A stretch of 64,000 nucleotides of DNA from Sediminicola sp035798135 (GTDB lineage: Bacteria; Bacteroidota; Bacteroidia; Flavobacteriales; Flavobacteriaceae): assembly GCA_035798135.1 (NCBI GenBank), contig JAPFBR010000006.1, forward strand, positions 124,001 to 188,000. Reading direction: 5' to 3'. A program made the position numbers and the translations under genes. Below, in pieces: positions 10,146 to 19,061 of the stretch; position 1 is the stretch's first letter, and the number at the start of each line of letters is the position of its first letter. The notes under the pieces were generated by a model that worked only from the letters and a program-made list of their open reading frames with translations, had not been told where the DNA came from and searched no databases.

Positions 10146-10175
10146 AAGGAGTCGAACGAATCGACTCCTTTTTTT
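10146..10175 (+). terminator. Intrinsic terminator of clpC
   Basis: The stem GGAGTCGA (10148-10155) pairs with TCGACTCC (10161-10168) across a five-base loop and is followed by seven T residues. Confidence 0.9.
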
Positions 10176-10326
10176 ATGCCCAAAAATTTAAGGCGTAGGA
10201 ATAAAAGGACAACTATGGACCCTACTACACACAATAAACGATATTTAAGCTCTTAATCTAATATTTTTTCCAAAACATAAGCCTTCAACTACATTCGTAT
10301 TCGAGGAACACTATAAACAATACGAA

Positions 10327-10728
10327 ATGAAAGTCGGACACACCAAGAAGACTATAATCGTAAGGGAATACCAATTAGAAACAGGAATAGTACAAGTATT
10401 TGATGATTACATGGTCGCCATTTTCGAAGAAGGTGTCACTATGACCCTTGAAAGGGCCTTTCAAATTATTGGAATTTCTGAAATTCACTTTAGAGAAAAG
10501 GATTTTGGCTATATCAGCCTCCGAAAAAATTCTTACGCTATAGACCCTACGGTTTACAATTATCTTAGAGAAATGGAGAATCTTAAAGCATTTGCCATTG
10601 TTTCCATAAAGGAAATAGATATGCATAATTTTAAGATTGAAAAAATGTTCTATAAAAAACCAATGAAATTTTTCATAGAATATGACAACGCCTTGGCTTG
10701 GGTTAAAAAGCGCGTAGGGGCCAAATAG
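10327..10728 (+). CDS. Small STAS/SEC14-like protein of unknown function
   Basis: A 133-residue soluble protein with no signal peptide or membrane helix. Its second half (LKAFAIVSIKEIDMHNF, then FYKKPMKFFIEYDNALAWVK) has the layout of short flavobacterial STAS/SEC14-domain proteins, in which a strand-helix unit is followed by a conserved F(x)KP and an ALxWLK ending. Assignment rests on this pattern and not on a search. No catalytic motif is visible. Upstream, TTTC at 10267-10270 and TACATTCG at 10290-10297, 19 bases apart, form a weak promoter. It converges on the NAD(P)HX repair gene, with only 8 bases between stops. Confidence 0.7.
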   Translation: MKVGHTKKTIIVREYQLETGIVQVFDDYMVAIFEEGVTMTLERAFQIIGISEIHFREKDFGYISLRKNSYAIDPTVYNYLREMENLKAFAIVSIKEIDMHNFKIEKMFYKKPMKFFIEYDNALAWVKKRVGAK

Positions 10729-10736
10729 AATAATTC

Positions 10737-12278
10737 TTATTCCGTTTCCTCCTGCGGACCTGATGCTTCTTGGTCTTTAAAAAGATCTAAAAAGGCGTCA
10801 CCTATAAAATCTATGATTTCAGACGCAGTTAAGGCCTGATAACCACATTGATCAACTGCCAGATCCCCCGATCTTCCATGTAAATAAATTGCAAAAACAG
10901 TAGCTCTCAAGGAATCATAACCCTGGGCTATCAATCCTGTGATCATCCCTGTGAGGACGTCACCGCTTCCTGCCGTGGCCATCCCTGGATTACCAGTGGT
11001 ATTTATATACCCTTTACCGTTGAACAACGTTATGGTATGGGCGCCTTTAATGACCAATATTATATCGTTTTGCATCGAAAAGGCCATCGCTTTTTCTAAT
11101 TTTTCAAAATCATCCTGCCATTTTCCTATCAGGCGTTCCAATTCTTTTGGATGAGGGGTAATGACGGATTGGGCGGGAATCATTTTCAAAAATTCCCTAT
11201 TCTTGGAGATGATATTAAGGGCATCGGCATCAATGACCAAGGGCGTACTATTGGTGTCTAAAAATCTTTTTAATGCCTGAACCGTGATTTCATCTTGCCC
11301 AATACCTATTCCCAAGCCAATTACTGTGGGGGAGACATCAAATTGTATATCCGTTACTATCTTATCATTGATATCCGTAATCACCATAGCCTCGGGCAAT
11401 GCAGTTTGCATTGGGACATACCCACAGGTAGGAATATATGCCGTAACCAAGCCACTGCCGGTATTTAAACAAGCATCAGAAGCTAATAGTACAGCACCTA
11501 TTTTTCCATAACTACCTCCAATAATCAACGAATGTCCATATGTGCCCTTATGGGAGAACTTCTCCCTAGGCCTGTACCACGGTAAAACCTCACTTTTGCC
11601 AATCAGTTCATACTGATTGTCCACAGCACTTAAATAATCCCTGTCCAACCCAATATCCAATACTTCCCATTGATTGACATAAACCCCCGTTTGAGGTAAA
11701 AAGAAAATCAATTTGGGAGCCTGAAAACTCAATACATGATTGGCCTTAACAATACTTTCGGCAATTTCCGGAGCTTTATCAACGAATAGTCCTGACGGAA
11801 TATCCACGGATAGTACAAAAGCATTGGAATTGTTTAAATGCTGTATGACTTCAATTACCCAATCATCAGGAGTTCTATTGAGACCTATTCCAAAAATGGC
11901 ATCAACGATAATATCCTCCTTGTTTATTTCAGTCATTTTATCCTTTGGACCTATAAATATGGGCCAGATTTTACGTTCTTTTAACCTGTCCAAGTTCAAT
12001 AGAAAGTCATGGGATCGTTTCTCACTATAACTAATAACATATACCTTAATCAGATACCCATGTTCCTGTAACTGCCTTGCCAAGACCAAACCATCTCCCC
12101 CATTATTTCCTATACCACAAAACAAATGGATTGTAACGGGTGCCCCTTGAAGTCGTTGGTGCATCCAATTAAATAATTGGGTTGCGGCACGCTCCATCAG
12201 TGCGTCGCTTGTAATCTGCTGCTTCACAATTGTATTTTTATCAGCTTCGTATATCTGATGGGCAGTAAAAATCTTCAT
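10737..12278 (-). CDS. nnr: Bifunctional NAD(P)HX epimerase / ADP-dependent dehydratase
   Basis: A 513-residue fusion that repairs hydrated NADH and NADPH. The N-terminal YjeF_N epimerase domain spans about residues 1-215 and shows FCGIGNNGGDGLVLAR and the VDAIFGIGLNR segment. The C-terminal ribokinase-like dehydratase domain (about 225-500) shows VIGLGIGIGQDE, DADALNIIS and the nucleotide-binding NPGMATAGSGDVLTGMI. Length and domain order match the E. coli YjeF fusion. Its start is 100 bases from the thr leader peptide, in a divergent arrangement, so the two units share the upstream region. Confidence 0.95.
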   Translation of the reverse strand: MKIFTAHQIYEADKNTIVKQQITSDALMERAATQLFNWMHQRLQGAPVTIHLFCGIGNNGGDGLVLARQLQEHGYLIKVYVISYSEKRSHDFLLNLDRLKERKIWPIFIGPKDKMTEINKEDIIVDAIFGIGLNRTPDDWVIEVIQHLNNSNAFVLSVDIPSGLFVDKAPEIAESIVKANHVLSFQAPKLIFFLPQTGVYVNQWEVLDIGLDRDYLSAVDNQYELIGKSEVLPWYRPREKFSHKGTYGHSLIIGGSYGKIGAVLLASDACLNTGSGLVTAYIPTCGYVPMQTALPEAMVITDINDKIVTDIQFDVSPTVIGLGIGIGQDEITVQALKRFLDTNSTPLVIDADALNIISKNREFLKMIPAQSVITPHPKELERLIGKWQDDFEKLEKAMAFSMQNDIILVIKGAHTITLFNGKGYINTTGNPGMATAGSGDVLTGMITGLIAQGYDSLRATVFAIYLHGRSGDLAVDQCGYQALTASEIIDFIGDAFLDLFKDQEASGPQEETE

Positions 12279-12331
12279 TCAATAATAATATTTAACAAAA
12301 GTTGATGATTTGGTAAAAATATTCCCAATCA

Positions 12332-12362
12332 TTTGATTACCTAACCAAAAATACTACATTTG
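12332..12362 (+). promoter_or_regulatory. Consensus promoter of the thr operon
   Basis: TTTG at 12332-12335, exactly 19 bases, then TACATTTG at 12355-12362 is a perfect match to the Bacteroidota consensus TTTG-N19-TAnnTTTG. Transcription should start around 12367-12370, about ten bases before the leader-peptide ATG. Confidence 0.9.
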
Positions 12363-12378
12363 AGGCTTTATCAGACCA

Positions 12379-12477
12379 ATGAATCCTTACAAAACGGACC
12401 TAAAATCATCTTTTTCATTGTATACCAATGGTAGCGCAACCACTATTGCTACAATCACTATCACCCCTTTGGGGTAA
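12379..12477 (+). CDS. thrL: thr operon leader peptide
   Basis: A 32-codon reading frame lies between a perfect promoter and thrA. Its end reads ATTIATITITPLG, with six threonine and three isoleucine codons in nine positions, the amino acids made through this pathway. This is the same design as the E. coli thr leader, whose translation speed senses charged tRNA-Thr and tRNA-Ile. The frame is too short for routine gene calling. The stop TAA falls at the foot of a small hairpin (ACCCC-TTT-GGGGT, 12463-12475). Composition and position make leader function likely; it has not been tested. Confidence 0.85.
   Translation: MNPYKTDLKSSFSLYTNGSATTIATITITPLG
12431..12475 (+). promoter_or_regulatory. 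Candidate attenuator structures in the thr leader
   Basis: Two hairpins can form in the leader RNA. GTAGC (12431-12435) pairs with GCTAC (12448-12452) across part of the Thr/Ile codons, and ACCCC (12463-12467) pairs with GGGGT (12471-12475) at the stop codon. Neither is followed by a T-run, so this is not a textbook intrinsic terminator. The 70 bases from 12478 to thrA are AT-rich and show no strong stem. Control might act through Rho, RNA decay or masking of thrA translation. Confidence 0.45.
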
Positions 12478-12548
12478 ACTACTGTATATTCGTCCATTCC
12501 TATTCCATTTTATCTCATAAATAAATTTCATTTTAATATAATACCATA

Positions 12549-14993
12549 ATGAAAGTTCTAAAATTCGGTGGTACTTCAGTCGCCAACGCCAAAAATATAT
12601 CCCTGGTTAAAAATATAGTCTCCTCCAATGGGGATACAAAAATAATTGTTATCGTTTCTGCCCTTGGTGGAATAACCGATCTATTATTGACCACTGCCAA
12701 ATTAGCTTCCGATCAAAACAAGGAGTATCGCGTCCACTTAAAAGATTTAGAGGATCGGCATATACAAACCATCAAGGAACTCATTCCCGTCCAATTGCAA
12801 AGCAAGGTCCTCAGCAAGGTGAAAAGCGAACTGAATACATTGGAAACCCTTTTAGAGGGTGCCTACCTAATTGGAGAAATCACCCCAAAATTATCTGATA
12901 AAATTGTTAGTTATGGAGAATTGTTATCCTCCTACATCATCAGCGAATATTTTGCGTCGGAAAAATTGGATGTAGGCTATCAGGATAGCAGGGAACTCAT
13001 TATAACCAATGAAAATCATGGGAAAGCTGCAGTAAATTTTGAACTGACCAATGCCAACTGTTTGGCTTTCTTTAAGGAATCCCCCCATTCAATTACAATA
13101 TGCGGTGGATTTATAGCCTCGTCGGTCAATGGAAAATCAACAACCCTGGGCAGGGGCGGATCGGACTTTACAGCAGCAATAATAGCTGGAGCCCTGAATG
13201 CCGAGGTTTTGGAAATTTGGACAGATGTGAGTGGCATGTATACTGCAAATCCCAAGATTGTAAAGCAGGCTATGGCCATACCCCATATCTCTTACGAAGA
13301 GGCAATGGAACTTTCCCATTTTGGAGCCAAGGTACTGTACCCTCCTACCATACAACCGGTATTGTCCAAGGGGATTTCCATAGTTATAAAAAATACGTTT
13401 GATCCAGAGGCCGCTGGGACCTTGATCACAAAAAATCAGAATGAAAAAGGCAAAACGGTACGAGGAATAAGCCATGTAGAAAGTATTGCCCTTTTGTCCT
13501 TGGAAGGACCTGGCATGGTAGGCATTCCGGGTATCTCAAAACGCTTTTTTGAAGTACTCTCCAATGCAGGTATCAGCGTGGTCCTTATTACACAAGCTTC
13601 CTCGGAGCATTCCATATGTGTTGGTATAGCTTCCAGCGATGCAAAAACAGCTGTAGCCATCGTTAATGAGGCCTTTGAATATGAAATATCCCTAGGTAAA
13701 ATAAAGCCCATTATTCTGGAGGAAGACCTTGCTATCATAGCCCTTGTCGGGGACAATATGAAAAGTCACCAAGGCCTCAGCGGTAAAATGTTCAGCACCT
13801 TAGGAAAGAATAATGTAAATATTCGGGTCATTGCACAAGGCGCTTCTGAGAGAAACATATCCGCCGTAATTAGTAAGGCCGATGTAAAAAAAGCATTAAA
13901 TGCCCTACACGAAGAATTCTTTGAAGAGAACATCAAACAATTGAATCTCTATGTCATGGGCGTCGGAAACGTAGGGGCTAAATTTTTAAAGCAGATCCAA
14001 CAGCAAAAAAAATACCTGAAAGAGTATTTAAAGCTCAATATACGGGTTATTGGGATCAGCAACTCAAGGACCATGGCTTTTGATGAAAATGGCATCTCCC
14101 TTAAAAATTGGGAATCTGTTTTGGACGAAGGCGAAAAAGCAGATAGCGACAAATTCTTCGAAACCATAAATTCCCTGAACTATCGCAACAGCATCTTTGT
14201 GGATAATACTGCGAGTTCTGCCGTTTCAGACAGTTACTATACCTATTTGAGAAACAGTATTTCTGTAGTGACCTGTAATAAAATTGCGTGTTCCTCCGAT
14301 TACAATAAATATTTGGAACTAAAACAAATGGCCCGTAAATACAATGCACCGTTTTTGTTCGAAACCAATGTTGGAGCTGGCTTGCCCATTATAGACACTC
14401 TTAAAAACTTAATTGCCTCTGGTGACAAAGTTAGAAAGATACAAGCTGTGCTGTCCGGTAGTTTAAATTTTGTCTTTAACAATTTCAACGACAAAACTAC
14501 CTTCCATGACGTGGTTCTTGAAGCCCAAAAAGAGGGGTATACAGAGCCTGATCCAAAAATTGATCTTAGTGGAATTGACGTGATGCGTAAAATATTGATA
14601 TTGGCCCGTGAAAGTGGGTACCAACTGGATATTGAGGACATTGAAAACCAATCGTTCCTACCAGAAGAAAGTTTGGCTACCACAAATAATGAAGACTTCT
14701 TTGCCTCACTTGTAAAACATGAAGCATCGTTCCAAAATATATTTAAGGATGCCAATGAAAAAGATTGCAAATTAAAGTATGTGGCTCAATTTGAAGATGG
14801 TAAAGCAAGTGTAGGTCTTCAGCAAATTCCAAAAGGCCATGATTTTTACAATTTGGAGGGCAGTGACAATATTGTGCTCTTTTTCACAGAGCGCTATCCC
14901 AACCAACCCATGATCATTAAAGGTGCGGGTGCGGGTGCGGATGTAACGGCTTCTGGAATTTTTGCGGACATTATACGAATTGGAAACTTTTAA
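12549..14993 (+). CDS. thrA: Bifunctional aspartate kinase / homoserine dehydrogenase I
   Basis: An 814-residue fusion that performs the first and third steps from aspartate to threonine and methionine. The kinase domain (about 1-290) begins MKVLKFGGTSVANAKN with the conserved KFGGTS and contains GRGGSDFTA. Two ACT regulatory domains (about 310-460) would bind threonine. The homoserine dehydrogenase domain (about 465-814) starts with the dinucleotide-binding sequence YVMGVGNVGAKFL and holds NKIACS and the substrate region SGSLNFVFN. Length is normal for the fusion. It is followed by thrB after 2 bases. Feedback inhibition by threonine is inferred from the family. Confidence 0.97.
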   Translation: MKVLKFGGTSVANAKNISLVKNIVSSNGDTKIIVIVSALGGITDLLLTTAKLASDQNKEYRVHLKDLEDRHIQTIKELIPVQLQSKVLSKVKSELNTLETLLEGAYLIGEITPKLSDKIVSYGELLSSYIISEYFASEKLDVGYQDSRELIITNENHGKAAVNFELTNANCLAFFKESPHSITICGGFIASSVNGKSTTLGRGGSDFTAAIIAGALNAEVLEIWTDVSGMYTANPKIVKQAMAIPHISYEEAMELSHFGAKVLYPPTIQPVLSKGISIVIKNTFDPEAAGTLITKNQNEKGKTVRGISHVESIALLSLEGPGMVGIPGISKRFFEVLSNAGISVVLITQASSEHSICVGIASSDAKTAVAIVNEAFEYEISLGKIKPIILEEDLAIIALVGDNMKSHQGLSGKMFSTLGKNNVNIRVIAQGASERNISAVISKADVKKALNALHEEFFEENIKQLNLYVMGVGNVGAKFLKQIQQQKKYLKEYLKLNIRVIGISNSRTMAFDENGISLKNWESVLDEGEKADSDKFFETINSLNYRNSIFVDNTASSAVSDSYYTYLRNSISVVTCNKIACSSDYNKYLELKQMARKYNAPFLFETNVGAGLPIIDTLKNLIASGDKVRKIQAVLSGSLNFVFNNFNDKTTFHDVVLEAQKEGYTEPDPKIDLSGIDVMRKILILARESGYQLDIEDIENQSFLPEESLATTNNEDFFASLVKHEASFQNIFKDANEKDCKLKYVAQFEDGKASVGLQQIPKGHDFYNLEGSDNIVLFFTERYPNQPMIIKGAGAGADVTASGIFADIIRIGNF

Positions 14994-14995
14994 TT

Positions 14996-15919
14996 ATGGA
15001 GGCTATAAAAGTATTTTGCCCTGCAACTATCGCCAATGTTTCCTGTGGCTTTGATGTTTTGGGACTGGCATTGGATGCGGTGGGCGATGAAATGGTTGTT
15101 CGTAAAACCGTGGAAAAAGGCATCAAAATCACCAAATTAACAGGGCAGGACTTACCGATGGAGACCCATCTAAATGTGGCTGGTGTAGCGGGCTTGGCCT
15201 TCTTGGCCGAAAGCGATTATGATGGTGGTTTCGAAATTGAAATCTACAAAAACATAAAGGCTGGCAGCGGTATAGGTAGTAGTGCTGCAAGTTCTACAGG
15301 AGCCGTATGGGGCATGAACCAGTTATTAGGAAAACCCTTTAGTAATTTGGAATTGGTGAAATTTGCCATGGAAGGGGAACGGTTGGCCAGTGGGGTAGCC
15401 CATGCCGATAACGTGGCCCCAGCAATTTTTGGTGGATTTACCTTGGTTCGTAGCTATACTCCCTTGGATATCGTTAAGATCAATAGCCCAAGCCAATTGT
15501 TTGCCACAGTGATTCACCCGCAAATAGAAATAAAGACCTCGGATTCAAGAAAAATACTCAAGACCACCATTTCCTTGGAAGACGGAATTAAACAATGGGG
15601 AAATTTGGGCGGCTTAATTGCCGGACTCTACACCGAAGATTACGCACTTATAGGTAGGTCATTGGAAGATTTTATTGTAGAGCCTATTCGCTCCATTTTG
15701 ATCCCCGGTTTCGACAAGGTCAAATCCGAATCACTACTGGCAGGAGCCTTGGGTTGTGGTATATCAGGTTCTGGACCCTCTATATTTGCTCTGAGCAAAG
15801 GCGAGGACAACGCCAAGGAAGTAGCCAAAGCCATGCGCAATGTCTATCAGAAAATCGGAATAGATTACGACATCCATGTATCAAAAATCAATACCGAAGG
15901 GATAAAAATCCTTAAGTAA
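14996..15919 (+). CDS. thrB: Homoserine kinase
   Basis: A 307-residue GHMP-superfamily kinase that phosphorylates homoserine. The N-terminus PATIANVSCGFDVLGLALD and the phosphate-binding loop GSGIGSSAASSTGAV (about residues 90-105) are characteristic, as is the late glycine-rich GCGISGSGPSIFAL (about 250-265). It lies between thrA and thrC on the same strand, 2 bases after thrA and 32 before thrC, so the operon is co-transcribed. Confidence 0.97.
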   Translation: MEAIKVFCPATIANVSCGFDVLGLALDAVGDEMVVRKTVEKGIKITKLTGQDLPMETHLNVAGVAGLAFLAESDYDGGFEIEIYKNIKAGSGIGSSAASSTGAVWGMNQLLGKPFSNLELVKFAMEGERLASGVAHADNVAPAIFGGFTLVRSYTPLDIVKINSPSQLFATVIHPQIEIKTSDSRKILKTTISLEDGIKQWGNLGGLIAGLYTEDYALIGRSLEDFIVEPIRSILIPGFDKVKSESLLAGALGCGISGSGPSIFALSKGEDNAKEVAKAMRNVYQKIGIDYDIHVSKINTEGIKILK

Positions 15920-15951
15920 ACCTAAGTATTAAACTCAAAACCAATATTTTA

Positions 15952-17247
15952 ATGAACTTCTACAGTCTTAACAAGCAAGCCCCTTCTGTTTCCTTTAAAG
16001 ATGCGGTAGTACAGGGTATAGCCCCAGATCGTGGTTTGTATTTCCCGGAAAACATCACGCCTTTACCAACAACCTTTTTTGACAATATAGAAACCCTATC
16101 CAACCATAAAATTGCCTTTTTGGCCATTCGCCAATTTGTTGGAGATGAAATTCCTGAAACCAAATTGAAAGAGATTTTAGCAGATGTACTTGATTTTGAT
16201 TTTCCGGTAGTGGAATTGGAAGAAAATGTGGCGACCTTGGAGTTGTTCCATGGACCCACCTTGGCATTTAAGGATGTGGGGGCACGTTTTATGGCCCGAT
16301 GTCTTGGAGAGTTTTCTGCCAACGATACAAATGAAGTTACCGTATTGGTAGCTACATCAGGGGATACTGGAGGTGCCGTAGCCAATGGGTTTCTAGGGGT
16401 AAAAGGTGTAAAGGTTGTTATCCTCTATCCAAGTGGAAAAGTCAGTGATATCCAAGAAAAACAACTGACCACCTTGGGAAAAAACATTAGCGCCTTGGAG
16501 GTAGATGGGACTTTTGATGATTGCCAAAAAATGGTAAAAACTGCCTTTCTGGATGAAGGACTCTTGAAAAACATGCAGTTGACTTCCGCCAATTCCATTA
16601 ATGTGGCACGATGGCTGCCTCAATTATTTTATTTCCTTTTTGCTTACAAACAAGCTAAATCCAAAGGAAAGGAAATTGTTTTCTCCATTCCCAGTGGGAA
16701 TTTTGGAAACATCTGTGCAGGTGTTATGGCACAAAAATTAGGAATGCCCTGCAACCATTTTATTGCTGCCACCAACGTTAATGATATTGTTCCCAATTTC
16801 ATGAAAACGGGCAAATACGAGCCAAAACCATCTATCGCGACCATTTCCAATGCCATGGATGTTGGGGATCCAAGTAATTTTATTCGGATTCGCCATTTGT
16901 ACCAAGATGATTTTGAGACCATTTCCAAAAACATCTCTTCCTATTCCTTCACAGATGAGGAGACAAAGGAGGCAATGCTCAAAATATACAATGATTGTTC
17001 TTACGTTGCAGACCCTCATGGCGCAGTAGGATACTTGGGCCTAAAGAAGTATCAGGAAAAACATCCGAACACCTATGGCATTTTCTTGGAGACCGCACAT
17101 CCCGTGAAGTTTTTGGATATCGTGGAGGACACCATCAGGGAAAATATAGACCTTCCTGATAAGATAGCAAAAATCATGGATAAGAAGAAAAAGGCAATCG
17201 CCATTTCAACGTATGATGAGCTCAAAAATTATTTATTGTTGAACTAA
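15952..17247 (+). CDS. thrC: Threonine synthase
   Basis: A 431-residue PLP enzyme that converts O-phosphohomoserine to threonine, the last step of the pathway. The PLP-binding lysine is in LAFKDVGARFM (about residue 107). The phosphate-binding segment is ATSGDTGGAVANGF (about 135-148), and a later SIPSGNFGNICAG also fits the family. The normal length and the N-terminal extension typical of fold-type II threonine synthases are present. It ends 24 bases from the convergent aminopeptidase gene, and I see no terminator hairpin between them. Confidence 0.97.
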   Translation: MNFYSLNKQAPSVSFKDAVVQGIAPDRGLYFPENITPLPTTFFDNIETLSNHKIAFLAIRQFVGDEIPETKLKEILADVLDFDFPVVELEENVATLELFHGPTLAFKDVGARFMARCLGEFSANDTNEVTVLVATSGDTGGAVANGFLGVKGVKVVILYPSGKVSDIQEKQLTTLGKNISALEVDGTFDDCQKMVKTAFLDEGLLKNMQLTSANSINVARWLPQLFYFLFAYKQAKSKGKEIVFSIPSGNFGNICAGVMAQKLGMPCNHFIAATNVNDIVPNFMKTGKYEPKPSIATISNAMDVGDPSNFIRIRHLYQDDFETISKNISSYSFTDEETKEAMLKIYNDCSYVADPHGAVGYLGLKKYQEKHPNTYGIFLETAHPVKFLDIVEDTIRENIDLPDKIAKIMDKKKKAIAISTYDELKNYLLLN

Positions 17248-17271
17248 TCACTTTTAACCAAAAAATCTTTC

Positions 17272-18891
17272 CTAATCCAAACTTGGTAGCGTAAAGTTAT
17301 CCAGAACACTGGGCATTGCCATGGTTTTTTCTATGGCCTCTGTAGTTCTTGGCGCCATCGCAGAAAGATTTATGGGACCATTGTGGGTGATTAAAATATC
17401 ATCCTCAATGCGGACCGCGATCCCCCACCATTTTTTATCGCAATCACTGCCTTCAGGAATGTAGATTCCAGGTTCTACAGTAATAACTGTATTTTCTTGA
17501 AATGGGCCATAGGTACCTTTATCATGTACATCCAATCCCAAATAATGGGACGTTCCATGCGGAAAATAGGTCTTTGCATCACTAGGGGAGGAAATAATAC
17601 CAAGATCAAGTAATCCCTTGGTAACCACTTCCAGAGCTGCCTTTCCGGGAGCTTGGAATGGAGCACCTATGACACTTGCTTTAATCCCTGCCTCTTGTGC
17701 ATTGTAGACAATATCATATATTAATTTCTGTTCTTTTGTGAATTTTCCATTGGCAGGAATAGTCCTTGTCACGTCAGCAGTATACCCATGATATTCGGCC
17801 CCTAGATCCATTAGTACCAACTCATTGCCTACTTTTTGTTTGTTGTTTTCAATGTAGTGAAGAATACAACCATTGTTACCACCCCCTACAATGGATGGAT
17901 AGCCCTCGTACTCTGCTCCATATTTTTTGTAAACATATTCATGGATCCCCTGTATTTCTGTTTCACTCATATTGGGATGCATGGCCTTCATGACTTCGAT
18001 CTGCCCTACAGCGGATATTTCAACAGCCTTTTTCAACAAGTCCATTTCCTCTGCTGTTTTGGCTTCCCGGAGGGTCTTCATTATTTCCTCCAAAAGAACC
18101 GAATTTAAATTGTTGGATTTCATTTCCAACATGACTTTTTCCTGAATTTCCTTACGCTTCCCATTATCCTCCGCATTCACATAACCTGTCAACAGTTGAT
18201 CGGATTTTAGATCCTCATGATAATTTAAGTATCTGCCCAAGGTTTGGGCCACATTGGCACTATTTTCAATATCTGTGGAAGTAATCATGCTATAGATTTG
18301 CTGCTTTGTCGCATTGTAGTCCGAAGGATAATTCGTTTTTATTTTAAAGGTCTTTATCAAATCGAACAGATCAGCAGTACCCTTTAAATCCCTATAATCA
18401 TTCTTAAAATCGAAAAACAAAACGTTATCAAAACCCTTAAAATTGATATTCGATTTTTCAAATTCGCTCCCATTGAATGCCATTTCAAAGCCCAATTGCT
18501 CTTTAACACCTTTGACCCCCAATCTTTTTCCGTTCCACTGTTCTGCCCGCGGATCTCTTTCTTGGACATAAACCAATTCGTTAAAAGCGCTGCCATCCAC
18601 CGATGTTTGGTCTTCAGAAAAAATAACCAATACAGAATTAGGTTCCTTATACCCTGTTAAATAATAAAAATCTGGATCTTGATGGTAGATATAATCCACG
18701 TCATTGGCCCTGTTGCGTTCTGCATTTGCAAAAAATACAGCCACACTGTTGGTAGGCATCAATTTGCGCACCTTGTTCCTTCTTTCCTGATGAAAATCTG
18801 CAGATAAAAAATCTGTAGGTGTTTCTTGAGCTGTTGCCAATACTAAAGATAAAAACAGTAAAAAGAAGGAAGAGACTTTCATTTGATTCAT
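17272..18891 (-). CDS. Exported Xaa-Pro aminopeptidase (M24B family)
   Basis: A 539-residue metallopeptidase that removes an N-terminal residue ahead of proline. A signal peptide is visible (KVSSFFLLFLSLVLATAQ); the start may be the ATG at 18891 or the one at 18882 (MKVSSFF), which cannot be told apart here. The creatinase-like N-terminal domain (about 25-190) is followed by the pita-bread domain with the five metal ligands: two Asp in LMDLGAEYHGYTADVTR, His in FPHGTSHYLGLDVHD, Glu in TVEPGIYIPEG and Glu in RIEDDILIT. Export suggests peptide degradation in the periplasm. Confidence 0.93.
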   Translation of the reverse strand: MNQMKVSSFFLLFLSLVLATAQETPTDFLSADFHQERRNKVRKLMPTNSVAVFFANAERNRANDVDYIYHQDPDFYYLTGYKEPNSVLVIFSEDQTSVDGSAFNELVYVQERDPRAEQWNGKRLGVKGVKEQLGFEMAFNGSEFEKSNINFKGFDNVLFFDFKNDYRDLKGTADLFDLIKTFKIKTNYPSDYNATKQQIYSMITSTDIENSANVAQTLGRYLNYHEDLKSDQLLTGYVNAEDNGKRKEIQEKVMLEMKSNNLNSVLLEEIMKTLREAKTAEEMDLLKKAVEISAVGQIEVMKAMHPNMSETEIQGIHEYVYKKYGAEYEGYPSIVGGGNNGCILHYIENNKQKVGNELVLMDLGAEYHGYTADVTRTIPANGKFTKEQKLIYDIVYNAQEAGIKASVIGAPFQAPGKAALEVVTKGLLDLGIISSPSDAKTYFPHGTSHYLGLDVHDKGTYGPFQENTVITVEPGIYIPEGSDCDKKWWGIAVRIEDDILITHNGPINLSAMAPRTTEAIEKTMAMPSVLDNFTLPSLD

Positions 18892-19035
18892 TTTGAAAGG
18901 TATGAAAATAATTAATTTAATTGATTTCTAGACCAATCAGAGATAAAACAAAGCCTTTTTATCCCGGATGTCCCTATAAACAATACTTTATATAAAACAT
19001 TAAAGATCTCCTCTCCCCTATCGATTAATTTTCAA

Positions 19036-19043
19036 TAAATTTG
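19036..19043 (+). promoter_or_regulatory. Candidate -7 box for gcvT
   Basis: TAAATTTG is an exact TAnnTTTG element 18 bases ahead of the chosen gcvT start. No TTTG sits at the expected -33 place. It also argues against a TTG start at 19041, which would fall within the box. Confidence 0.45.
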
Positions 19044-19061
19044 CAGCACAAAACCAAACGC

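Noticed and set aside
14300..14770. 156-codon minus-strand frame inside thrA
   Set aside because: It is the antisense shadow of thrA codons, rich in Ser/Leu as expected for antisense frames.
19041..19061. Upstream TTG start adding seven residues to GcvT
   Set aside because: It lies on the -7 promoter box and the extra residues are not part of the T-protein family.
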